Shown piece after piece: positions 17,024 to 24,597 of a DNA stretch of 64,000 bases. Each line of letters starts with the position of its first letter. Position 1 is the first letter of the stretch. Both the position numbers and the translations under genes were made by a program. The notes under the pieces were generated by a model. It saw only the letters and a program-made list of their open reading frames with translations. It was not told the DNA's origin and searched no databases. Source of the DNA: Poriferisodalis sp965198245 (GTDB lineage: Bacteria > Actinomycetota > Acidimicrobiia > Acidimicrobiales > Poriferisodalaceae); the NCBI RefSeq assembly GCF_965198245.1, contig NZ_OZ240249.1, positions 2,976,001 to 3,040,000 on the forward strand, in the 5' to 3' direction.

Positions 17024-19438
17024 TCAGTCGCAGGCTTCGCAGGTCTCGGGGTCTTCCAGCGAGCACGCCATGGCCTCGGCCGCGGCTGCCGCGTCGGGCA
17101 TGGCGGAAATCGAGGCCGATGTCTCAGGCTGCGACGCGGTGTCGGTAGTGGTCTGATTGATGCGGGTGGCCGGCCGCGAGCGCAGGTAGTAGGTGGTCTT
17201 GAGGCCCGACTTCCACGCATGCATGTACATCGACGAGAGCTTGCCGATGTTCGGGCTCTCCATGAACAGGTTCAACGACTGGCTCTGGTCGACGAAGGCG
17301 CCGCGTGCTGCAGCCATGTCGACGAGCGATCGTTGGGGCAGCTCCCATGCGGTCCGGTACACCGAACGCACCTCGGCGGGGATCTCCGCGATGTCGGCCA
17401 CCGAGCCCTCGGCCATCTTGATCCGGTTCGCCATGGCCTCGTTCCACAGGCCGAGTGCCTGCAGTTCGCGCACGAGGTAGCGGTTGATCTGCATGAACTC
17501 GCCCGAGAGCGTCTCGCGTTTGAACAGGTTCGACACCTGCGGCTCGATGCACTCGTAACTGCCGGAGATGGCGGCAATGGTGGCCGTCGGTGCAATGGCC
17601 ATGAGCAGCGAGTTGCGCAGGCCGTGCTGGCCGATGCGCTCGCGCAGCTCGGCCCAGCGCGGCGGGTCTGCTGGTTCGACGCCCCACAGGTCGAACTGCA
17701 GCTCCCCTGCAGCGGCCCGGGTCTCGCTGAAGGCCGCATGCGGACCGTGCTGACGGGCCAGCTCGCAACTTGACCAGACCGCCCAGTAGTAGATCTCCTC
17801 GGCAATACGGGCCGACACCTCGGAGGCCTCCGGCGAGTCGAAGGCGAGGTTGAGCTGGAAGAACACATCCTGGAGGCCCATGACGCCGAGCCCGACCGGG
17901 CGCCAACGCTCGTTGGAACGGGCTGCTTCAGGCGTCGGGTAGTAGTTGATGTCGATGACACGGTCCAGGAACGGCACCGCAGTGCGCACGACCTCGCCCA
18001 GTGCGGGGTAGTCGACGGCTCCGTCGCGTACGAACTTGGCGAGGTTGACCGAGCCCAGGTTGCAGACTGCCGTCTCGGCGCTGCTGGTGACCTCGAGAAT
18101 CTCCGTACACAGATTCGACAGGTGGATGACGTTGCCCGCCTGGCCGGTCTGGTTGGACTTGGCGTTCGAGGCGTCCTTGAAGGTCATCCAGCCATTGCCG
18201 GTCTGGGCCAGCGTGCGCATCATGCGGCTGTAGAGCTGCCTGGCAGACACCTGCTCCTCGTAGAGACCCTCGGCTTCGGCTTCCCGGTACGCCTCGGTGA
18301 ACTCGTCGCCGTAGAGGTCGGTGAGGTGCGGGACGCGCTTGGGGTCGAACAGTGACCACTGCCAGTCGTTCTCGACCCGGCGCATGAACTCGTCGGGCAC
18401 CCAGTTCGCAAGATTGAGGTTGTGGGCGCGCCGGGCGTGGTCCCCGGTGGAGTCCTTCAGTTCCAGGAACTCCTCGATGTCGGCATGCCACGACTCCAGA
18501 TAGACGCATGCGGCGCCCTTGCGCCGGCCGCCCTGATTCACCGCCGCCACTGACGAGTCGAGCGTCTTGAGCCACGGCACGATGCCGTTGGACAGGCCGT
18601 TGGTCCCGCTGATCAGCGAGCCGCGCGAACGCACCCGGTGCCAGCCGACCCCGATCCCGCCAGCGAACTTGGACAGCTTGGCGATGTCGGTGTAGCGACC
18701 GTAGATGCCCTCGAGGGAGTCCTCGGGGCTGTCGAGCAGGTAGCACGACGACATCTGCGGGTGGGCAGTACCGGAGTTGAACAGCGTGGGCGAGGACGGC
18801 AGGTAACGCAGGCTGGAGATCAGCTCGTAGAACGAGATAGCCTCCTCCGCGGTCCGGGACAGGCCGCAGGCGACCCGCAGCAGGAAGTACTGCGGCGTCT
18901 CGATGACGGACCGCCGCTGCGGATGGCGGAGCAGGTAGCGGTCATAGACGGTGCGCAAGCCGAAGAATTCGAAGCCGTTGCTGCGCTCGGCCAGGATGGC
19001 GTCGTTGAGCTTGCGAGCGTTCGTGCCCACGAACGCCACGACGTCGGGGTGTATGAGCCCGCACTCGCCGCCGAGATCGATCGACTGGCTGAACGAGTAG
19101 ATGTTCTGGTTCTGGACTTCCTTGTCGATGAAGGTCGCCAGCAGTCGGGCTGCGAGCTTCGAGTAGTTCGGCTCTTCGGAAATCAGCGCCGAAGCAGTCC
19201 GAATCGACAGCTCGTCTAGCTCGGTCGTGGTAGCACCGTCATGGAGACCCGAGATCGTCCGGGTGGCGACGCGCATCGGATCGACACCGGGCAGCTCGGT
19301 GGCACAACGTTGTACCGCGCGGACGATCTTGTTGACATCGACGGCCTGCATCGAACCGTCGCGCTTCTGCACGCGCATTCCGGGCGAATCTGCGGCCTGC
19401 TGCTGTGTCTCAGTCGCCGATGCCTCGGTGACGCTCAT
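17024..19438 (-). CDS. nrdA: Ribonucleoside-diphosphate reductase, class I alpha (catalytic) subunit
   Basis: Reduces ribonucleoside diphosphates to deoxy forms with NrdB. The 804-aa protein has an N-terminal ATP-cone (RVQKRDGSMQAVDVNKIVRAV) for allosteric control. It carries the redox Cys in QMSSCYLLD, the catalytic NLCTEI (Asn, Cys, Glu), the second redox Cys in AVCNLGSVNL, and tyrosines of the radical path in the C-terminal barrel. It ends with the thioredoxin-reactive CEACD tail. ATG start at 19438. It is the first gene of nrdA-nrdB. The gap upstream (19439-19703) contains a TATAAA box and a TTACA-N4-TGTAA dyad suitable for regulation. Confidence 0.97.
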   Translation of the reverse strand: MSVTEASATETQQQAADSPGMRVQKRDGSMQAVDVNKIVRAVQRCATELPGVDPMRVATRTISGLHDGATTTELDELSIRTASALISEEPNYSKLAARLLATFIDKEVQNQNIYSFSQSIDLGGECGLIHPDVVAFVGTNARKLNDAILAERSNGFEFFGLRTVYDRYLLRHPQRRSVIETPQYFLLRVACGLSRTAEEAISFYELISSLRYLPSSPTLFNSGTAHPQMSSCYLLDSPEDSLEGIYGRYTDIAKLSKFAGGIGVGWHRVRSRGSLISGTNGLSNGIVPWLKTLDSSVAAVNQGGRRKGAACVYLESWHADIEEFLELKDSTGDHARRAHNLNLANWVPDEFMRRVENDWQWSLFDPKRVPHLTDLYGDEFTEAYREAEAEGLYEEQVSARQLYSRMMRTLAQTGNGWMTFKDASNAKSNQTGQAGNVIHLSNLCTEILEVTSSAETAVCNLGSVNLAKFVRDGAVDYPALGEVVRTAVPFLDRVIDINYYPTPEAARSNERWRPVGLGVMGLQDVFFQLNLAFDSPEASEVSARIAEEIYYWAVWSSCELARQHGPHAAFSETRAAAGELQFDLWGVEPADPPRWAELRERIGQHGLRNSLLMAIAPTATIAAISGSYECIEPQVSNLFKRETLSGEFMQINRYLVRELQALGLWNEAMANRIKMAEGSVADIAEIPAEVRSVYRTAWELPQRSLVDMAAARGAFVDQSQSLNLFMESPNIGKLSSMYMHAWKSGLKTTYYLRSRPATRINQTTTDTASQPETSASISAMPDAAAAAEAMACSLEDPETCEACD

Positions 19439-19572
19439 GTTGCCCAGCCCCTTCGCAGGCCGTCACTCGGATATGCCGAGCGGACCGCCTAGACCTCGAT
19501 CTCCTCACTTCCCGCAACCGCAGCTCGGCGTGTTCCAACGGAGTGTCGCTCGGTTGAATCACATGGCTGTAG

Positions 19573-19598
19573 TTACAGAGATGTAAGTGATATTTATA
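19573..19598 (-). promoter_or_regulatory. Candidate nrdA promoter with operator-like dyad
   Basis: On the minus strand a TATAAA hexamer at 19598-19593 is followed 6 bp downstream by the perfect dyad TTACA-TCTC-TGTAA (19586-19573), about where transcription would begin. The surrounding 265-bp gap between nrdA and the divergent reductase gene is otherwise GC-rich and holds no ORF I can support. No convincing -35 and no clear NrdR box were found, so this is tentative. Confidence 0.35.
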
Positions 19599-19703
19599 GC
19601 GCACGAGCCAAGCGGCGTCTCCTTCGTCGTCGAACTCCTAGTTCCAGGGCCGCAAATGCGGGCACAGCGCTGACGCGATCGCGCGAGATGCCACACTTCC
19701 CGT

Positions 19704-20972
19704 GTGTCACCTGGTTCGAACCGGCCGGAACGCATCGTGGTCGTGGGCGCGTCCCTCGCAGGTGCTCGGGCTGCGCACAGCATTCGGGCCGCCGGACATG
19801 ACGGTGCGCTGACGCTCATCGGCGCCGAATCGCATCTGCCCTACGACCGGCCTCCCCTGTCGAAGGAGTTCCTGACCGGCGAGCGGGAGGCTCTCGAGCT
19901 CATGCTGGACGCCGACGGCGCCTACGACGAGCTCGGCGTGGAGGTGATGGTTGGCACCGCAGCAGTGGGGCTCGACCTCGAGAATCGGACCGTTGCGGTC
20001 GCGCCGGCTGTCAACGGATCGGCGGGCGGCGACAGCCGCGACACGGTGCCTTTCGATGCACTCGTGATCGCCACGGGCGCAGCAGCCCGTCCGTTGCCCG
20101 GAACCGAGGGCATCGAAGGGGTTCACACGCTGCGCACTCTCGACGACTCGACAGCCATCCGGGAGGGTCTCGTCGCCGGCGCACGCGTCGCCGTGGTGGG
20201 AGGCGGCTTCATCGGATCGGAGGTTGCCGCTTCGGCGAAGGCTCGCGGATGCGAAGTGACGGTCATCGAAGCAGCCTCCGCACCGCTTGTGCGCGGGCTG
20301 GGTGCCGAGATGGGCACGCGGGTGGGTGCGCTGCACGACCAGAACGGTGTGGAACTCCGACTCGGCGTCGGAGTCGAGGGCGTGCTGGGCACCGACCGGG
20401 TCGAGGCGGTCGCTATGGCCGACGACAGCCGCATCGAAGCCGATCTCGTGGTCGTCGGCATCGGGGTCGTCCCGAACACGGCATGGCTGGAGAGCTCAGG
20501 ACTGCGGATCGACAATGGCGTCGTGTGCGACGCCACGCTGTGCTGCGGCCCCCCGGGTGTCTACGCCGTGGGTGACGTGGCCCGGGCCCCCAATCGGTGG
20601 CTCAGCCCGTGGCATGGCGAGGCGCCCATCCGGGTCGAGCACTGGACAGCGGCGGTCGAGCACGGCATGGCAGTCGGGCGCAACCTGATGGCACCCGATG
20701 AGGCACAGCCTTACGACTCGGTGCCCTTTGTGTGGTCCGACCAATACGACGCCCGTATCCAGGTCGCAGGACATCCCGACGCCGACGATGACGTCGAGGT
20801 GCTCGTCGGGTCAGCGTCGGACCGCTCGTTCCTGGCTGGCTACCGGCGCGACGGGCGTTTGAGCGCCGTGATGGCGCTCGATTCGATCAGGCCGTTCGTG
20901 CGATTCCGCCGCCTGCTCGCCGGCCACCCCACTTGGGATGAGGCGCTGGAGTTGGCCGCCACGCTGAGGTGA
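19704..20972 (+). CDS. FAD/NAD(P)-dependent ferredoxin (rubredoxin) reductase-like oxidoreductase
   Basis: Flavoprotein of the rhodocoxin/putidaredoxin reductase type, which passes electrons from NAD(P)H to a small iron-sulfur or rubredoxin partner. Of 422 aa, the N-terminal FAD-binding Rossmann motif is VVVGASLAGARAA, the second dinucleotide motif VAVVGGGFIGSEVA sits near residue 165, and YAVGDVAR near 290 binds the flavin. The last 80 residues form the reductase C-terminal domain. The redox partner gene is not adjacent. GTG start at 19704, divergent from nrdA. The stop is only 19 bp from the convergent DUF427 gene. Confidence 0.9.
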   Translation: MSPGSNRPERIVVVGASLAGARAAHSIRAAGHDGALTLIGAESHLPYDRPPLSKEFLTGEREALELMLDADGAYDELGVEVMVGTAAVGLDLENRTVAVAPAVNGSAGGDSRDTVPFDALVIATGAAARPLPGTEGIEGVHTLRTLDDSTAIREGLVAGARVAVVGGGFIGSEVAASAKARGCEVTVIEAASAPLVRGLGAEMGTRVGALHDQNGVELRLGVGVEGVLGTDRVEAVAMADDSRIEADLVVVGIGVVPNTAWLESSGLRIDNGVVCDATLCCGPPGVYAVGDVARAPNRWLSPWHGEAPIRVEHWTAAVEHGMAVGRNLMAPDEAQPYDSVPFVWSDQYDARIQVAGHPDADDDVEVLVGSASDRSFLAGYRRDGRLSAVMALDSIRPFVRFRRLLAGHPTWDEALELAATLR

Positions 20973-20991
20973 GCGGCGCGGGGATCGGGAC

Positions 20992-21363
20992 TCAGGAAAT
21001 GTCCTGGGACACTTCGTCGCGCTCGGCGTAGAAGCTCATCAGGCCGGCGATCCCGGCCATCTCAGGGATCGGATCGGGATAGGACCACACGACATCGCCA
21101 TAACTCTGACCGTTGACTGCTACTGACCAGTAGCTGGCATCGCCCTTCCACGGTCAATGAGTCGATGTGACGGTCGAGCGGAACAGGTCCATCTGCACGT
21201 CCGAAGCGGGCAGGTAGTGGCGCGGCGGCAGCCGTCCCTCGGTGAGCACCACAGCCGAGGTCGATTCCGCCACGACCACGCCGTCCACCCGAACGGTGAC
21301 TCGGCCCGGCTCGGGCTCGACCGCTATCTCGGGCTTCCGATGCTCTGTCGCTACATCGCTCAT
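20992..21363 (-). CDS. DUF427 protein with in-frame TGA at a conserved Cys (candidate selenoprotein)
   Basis: Reading frame of 124 codons including the final stop, interrupted once by TGA at 21156-21154 (codon 70). Before it: ...DVQMDLFRSTVTSTH; after it, in the same frame: PWKGDASYWSVAVNG, then DVVWSYPDPIPEMAGI and a normal TGA. In the DUF427 family, as I know it, this position reads T-x-C-P-(Y/W/F)-K-G-(D/T)-A-S-Y-W, so TGA replaces the conserved Cys. No frameshift or other lesion is present. ATG at 21363 has a strong GGGAGGA ribosome-binding site 6 nt ahead, so translation is expected. A SECIS-like hairpin follows the TGA. Either Sec insertion makes a 123-aa protein or the gene is a single-nonsense pseudogene. 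The biochemical function of DUF427 is unknown. Confidence 0.75.
21107..21156 (-). promoter_or_regulatory. Candidate bacterial SECIS element
   Basis: On the mRNA, UGACCGU (21156-21150, including the UGA) can pair with ACGGUCA (21113-21107). Inside, GCUACU/AGUAGC (21134-21119) forms a perfect 6-bp stem capped by GGUC. The apical G-G-U lies about 25 nt after the UGA. A GGUC loop with critical G and U is the recognised feature of E. coli fdhF SECIS. The hairpin is built with TCA, GTA and GCA codons that are uncommon in these GC-rich genes. Confidence 0.65.
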
Positions 21364-21500
21364 CTGCGTTCCTCCCTGAGCTTTCCTGTCGCTCATCATT
21401 GCACCGCCCCGGCCACGCATCCACTCAACGGACCCGTTTGCTCCGTTGGCGCCGGCGAACCGGTGAGGCGTCCCTCTACCACCGAGGCACTTCCCCACGC

Positions 21501-22118
21501 TTATGACGTCGCACCTATCCCATCGCAGGAAGCGCCGACAGCTAGCCATGCTGAGATCTCCTCGTCGTGCGACGAGGCGATCACCTTGACGCAGCCGGGT
21601 TCGTTGACCCAGATTCCACCCGCCCACACGACCCATTCACCACGACCGGAGCCACAAGGCCCAACACTCAGGTGCTCGGTGGGCTCGACCACACATTCGG
21701 GACCATCGGTGTCACAAGGACCAACAGTCACAGCACGTTCGGGTGCGAATGATGCGCTCCACCCGAATTGAAGGACTGCATCGTCGGGGGCGCTCACGAC
21801 CTCGAGCGATACTTGCCGGAAGCGGCGCACGATCAGCCCGAACTTTGCGAACCGATAGTCCTCATGGCCGGAGCCTTCCGGCGCCCATCGCCCGAGATGC
21901 ACCGCCGACGCGGGCAGCGCAATGAACCCGCCGTCAGAGCCGTGTGCGGTGTAGCCCGCTCCAGGCTCTTCGAGCACGTTGATGGCTTCTCGGCACTCGA
22001 CATCGGGGTGCGAGAGCTGGTCCTCGATCTCCGCATTCTCGACTGCACCTCCGCTGCAGCTCGCGACGACCCCAACAACCAATGCGGCAACGACAATCCG
22101 CGCCGGTCGAAGGCACAT
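21501..22118 (-). CDS. Hypothetical lipoprotein
   Basis: Protein of unknown function, 205 aa with the ATG at 22118. A basic start (MCLRPARIV) is followed by a hydrophobic stretch and the lipobox VVASC, so cleavage and lipidation at Cys22 are likely and the protein should be anchored outside the cytoplasmic membrane. The mature part is polar with paired Cys (VGPCDTDGPECVVEP, VGPCGSG, NEPGCVKV), suggesting disulfides. A further upstream in-frame start (22217) would overlap the CHAT-like gene and bury the signal peptide, so it was rejected. No family recognised. Confidence 0.75.
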   Translation of the reverse strand: MCLRPARIVVAALVVGVVASCSGGAVENAEIEDQLSHPDVECREAINVLEEPGAGYTAHGSDGGFIALPASAVHLGRWAPEGSGHEDYRFAKFGLIVRRFRQVSLEVVSAPDDAVLQFGWSASFAPERAVTVGPCDTDGPECVVEPTEHLSVGPCGSGRGEWVVWAGGIWVNEPGCVKVIASSHDEEISAWLAVGASCDGIGATS

Positions 22119-22183
22119 CACTGCCAGTCTCGCCAGCTTCAACTGCACACCGCAGGCTCTATGCGGCATCACAGCGTTGACGG

Positions 22184-22798
22184 TCAGCTGATGATCTTGA
22201 GGCCGAGCAGGTCGCATAGATAGGGATGCTGACTGCGCAGGCGGTCCTCGGTAGCGCCGATCTTCACGTCGTCGTTGAGCGCTTGGAGCAGCAGGAGCTC
22301 GAAAGCCGGAAGCTCCAGACTGCCTCCTACCCGCTTGAGAAACCCGATCACTGCGCTCGCACCGGTGCGTTCACGGAAGTGTCGCAACGCCTTGTCGTCG
22401 GTGCCCATGATCTCGCACGAGCTGAAGTAGATGATCCGGCCGCCGGCCCGGCCGTCAATGACCTCGGCCAGCTCGTTCAGGGTCACCTTGGTCGAACCGC
22501 TCAGCCACAGCTCGCCGGGCTTGCCGTGGAACCCGAAATGCCCGACCTGATAGTCCCGGTAGCGCTGCTGGGTCCACTTGCGCACGTAGTAGTAGAGCTC
22601 GCCTGCTGTTCCGATGTCGCGGCGGATGAACTTAAGCCCGCTGAGCTCGCGCACGGTATACAGCAGCGAAGCCACGCCGAACTGCTGACGGAGATCGACG
22701 TCGGAGTCGTCGCCCTCGAACGCGAACACGCCGGTGGCCAATCGCCGCGTCGCCCCCGCAGTGGGAGTGACCGCCGTTGCTGCAGCATCCTTCGCCAT
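22184..22798 (-). CDS. CHAT/caspase-like fold protein (putative cysteine peptidase)
   Basis: Not named with certainty, 204 aa. Two strand-ending motifs match the catalytic dyad layout of clan CD peptidases. His91 lies in QVGHFGFHGKPG, and Cys128 in GRIIYFSSCEIM, which parallels the LSACET of CHAT proteins. A following helix and SAVIGFLKRVGG strand also fit the fold (compare GA-AVIG-LW of CHATs). There is no fused effector or sensor domain, so it looks like a stand-alone minimal peptidase or an inactive relative. ATG at 22798, downstream of a tRNA-Pro gene. Function and substrate are unknown; the dyad assignment is inference from motif pattern. Confidence 0.65.
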   Translation of the reverse strand: MAKDAAATAVTPTAGATRRLATGVFAFEGDDSDVDLRQQFGVASLLYTVRELSGLKFIRRDIGTAGELYYYVRKWTQQRYRDYQVGHFGFHGKPGELWLSGSTKVTLNELAEVIDGRAGGRIIYFSSCEIMGTDDKALRHFRERTGASAVIGFLKRVGGSLELPAFELLLLQALNDDVKIGATEDRLRSQHPYLCDLLGLKIIS

Positions 22799-22822
22799 GA
22801 ACGACCCAGGTCAGTCTCAGTG

Positions 22823-22900
22823 TGGTCGGGCTGAGAGGATTTGAACCTCCGACCCCTGGTCCCCCAGACCAGTGCGCTAACCAGACTGCGCCACAGCCCG
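22823..22900 (-). tRNA. tRNA-Pro (anticodon GGG)
   Basis: The minus strand folds into a cloverleaf. The acceptor strand CGGGCTG pairs with CAGCCCG; the anticodon stem CTGGT/ACCAG encloses loop CTGGGGG with anticodon GGG; the T arm contains GGTTCAAATCC. The discriminator A (22826) is followed by an encoded CCA (22825-22823). Confidence 0.95.
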
Positions 22901-22975
22901 TGTAGGCGAGCACGATACCGCCTCGTTCGCGCTGCGAGCCGCTGACGGATTCTCCGATTCGTCGGGCTCGAACGC

Positions 22976-23209
22976 TCAGCCGATCGCGCCACTGATCCAC
23001 CCGATGAGCCACACGATGCCCTCGATGGCCCGCCAGCCCAGATACACCGTTGCCATGACGACGACGAGCCAGAAATGCCACGGAGCGCCGCTGCGCCGCT
23101 GCGCTCGACGGTCGTCGCTGCCGTGAGGCCGTCGCTCCGGGTGGGCCACATCGGCCGCCTGCGGGCGACGGTTCAGCCGTGGCGCGCTGGGTGGCGCACG
23201 GCGCTTCAC
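22976..23209 (-). CDS. Small membrane protein downstream of der
   Basis: 77-aa protein of unknown function. The first half is basic and polar (MKRRAPPSAPRLNRR); residues about 45-75 are strongly hydrophobic with many Trp (WHFWLVVVMATVYLGWRAIEG), giving one long or two short membrane segments. Its GTG at 23209 overlaps the der TGA in a GTGA junction, so it is translationally coupled to the ribosome-assembly GTPase. Coupling and a clean membrane segment support a real gene. Confidence 0.65.
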   Translation of the reverse strand: MKRRAPPSAPRLNRRPQAADVAHPERRPHGSDDRRAQRRSGAPWHFWLVVVMATVYLGWRAIEGIVWLIGWISGAIG

Positions 23210-24597
23210 CGCCGTCGCACCCGCAGCCGCAGAGGTGTCTTGGCCAGGCCCAGCGCCTCCCTCAAGCGACGCTCGAGATAGCGCAGGTAAGTCGCTGGCA
23301 GTTCCCGGTTGGCGAAGAGTGTGAACGTCGGTGGCTGCGTGGCGACCTGTGTGGCATACAGCACCCGTGCCCCGCCGGGGGCTGGCTGAGCGGATTGCGC
23401 CAGCTGGATGATCTCGTTCACCTTGGCCGTCGGCGCTCTCGATTCATACGCCTCCATGGCAGCCTCGATTGCCGGCACCAGCCGGTGCACGCCCCGGCCC
23501 GACAGCGCGCTGATGCGCAGCACTGGCGCTTCACCCACGAAGTGCAGGCGACGCGCCAATTCCCCCAGCACGCCTTCACGGTGCTCGGCGTCCAGCGTCT
23601 CCCACTTGTTGAGCAGCACAACGATCGGGCAACCGGCGCCGTCGATGCGCTCAGCCAGCCGCTGGTCCTGCGCCGTCACGCCTTCAGTGGCGTCAATGAC
23701 CAGCAATGTCACGTCGCAGCCGTCGATGGCCCGCAACGCCCGCAGGTTGGCGTAGTACTCGGTGTCCGCGTCGACCCGGGCCTTGCGCCTCATGCCCGCT
23801 GTGTCCACGAACCGCACGGGCCCTGCCTCGGTTTCCACGAGGGTGTCGACGGTGTCGCGGGTCGTGCCGGGCCGGTCGTGCACCACAGACCGTTCGTCGC
23901 CGATGAGCCGGTTGAACAAGGTCGACTTGCCCACATTGGGGCGGCCCACGATCGCCACCGCTGGCACCTTGTCTTGGGCGTTTTGGTCATCTTGGGCGGA
24001 CTCATCTTGGGCGGACGGGTCTTCGTCATGCGATGCCTCATTGCTGCGGTTGAGCAACTGGCCGTCGTCGTGGTCGAGGCTTGCATCGGCTTCATCCACG
24101 TCGAGCAGTTCCAGCAGCCGATCGAGCAGGTCGCCGACGTTGCGGCCGTGCAACGCGGACGTCGCCCACGCCTCGCCGAGACCCAAGCGGTTGAATTCCC
24201 ATCGCCCGTCGTCACGGGTGCCGCTGTCGGCCTTGTTGGCCACGACCAGGGTCGGCCGACCGCTGCGGCGCAGCATGGCTGCGATGCGGGCATCGGGTTC
24301 GGTGATGCCGACGGTCACGTCGACCAACAGCAGCAGCACGTCGGCGTCGGCCATCGCTCGCTCGCTCTGCGCCGACACCTTGTCGTCGAGTGTGTTGCCG
24401 GCAGCGGACCAACCACCGGTGTCCACCACCAGGAACTTGTGCCCGCGCCAGGCGGCGGGAGCCATCTTGCGATCGCGGGTCACGCCCGGCTCGGGCGCCA
24501 CCACGGCCTCGCGTCGCCCGACCAGCCGGTTGAACAGGGTGGACTTGCCCACGTTGGGCCGCCCCACGATCCCCACGACGGGCAGGCCCGTGTTCAT
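23206..24597 (-). CDS. der: Ribosome biogenesis GTPase Der (EngA)
   Basis: Essential GTPase with two tandem G domains, acting in 50S subunit assembly. Of 463 aa, the first domain has GRPNVGKS at 12-19 and NKAD at 121-124. The second has GRPNVGKS at 218-225, DTAGMRRKARV, and a late NKWE. The C-terminal KH-like domain ends in basic LRLRVRRR. The linker between the G domains (about 165-210) is long and acidic, with AQD repeated three times. ATG at 24597 overlaps the TGA of the upstream radical-SAM gene (ATGA). Confidence 0.97.
   Translation of the reverse strand: MNTGLPVVGIVGRPNVGKSTLFNRLVGRREAVVAPEPGVTRDRKMAPAAWRGHKFLVVDTGGWSAAGNTLDDKVSAQSERAMADADVLLLLVDVTVGITEPDARIAAMLRRSGRPTLVVANKADSGTRDDGRWEFNRLGLGEAWATSALHGRNVGDLLDRLLELLDVDEADASLDHDDGQLLNRSNEASHDEDPSAQDESAQDDQNAQDKVPAVAIVGRPNVGKSTLFNRLIGDERSVVHDRPGTTRDTVDTLVETEAGPVRFVDTAGMRRKARVDADTEYYANLRALRAIDGCDVTLLVIDATEGVTAQDQRLAERIDGAGCPIVVLLNKWETLDAEHREGVLGELARRLHFVGEAPVLRISALSGRGVHRLVPAIEAAMEAYESRAPTAKVNEIIQLAQSAQPAPGGARVLYATQVATQPPTFTLFANRELPATYLRYLERRLREALGLAKTPLRLRVRRR

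Noticed and set aside
19588..19600. NrdR box before nrdA
   Set aside because: TGATATTTATAGC only weakly resembles the consensus and there is no second box at the proper spacing.
20992..21363. Treating the DUF427 frame simply as a nonsense-mutated pseudogene
   Set aside because: One TGA exactly at the conserved Cys, no other lesion, and a GGUC hairpin immediately after it make recoding at least as likely; kept as a candidate selenoprotein.
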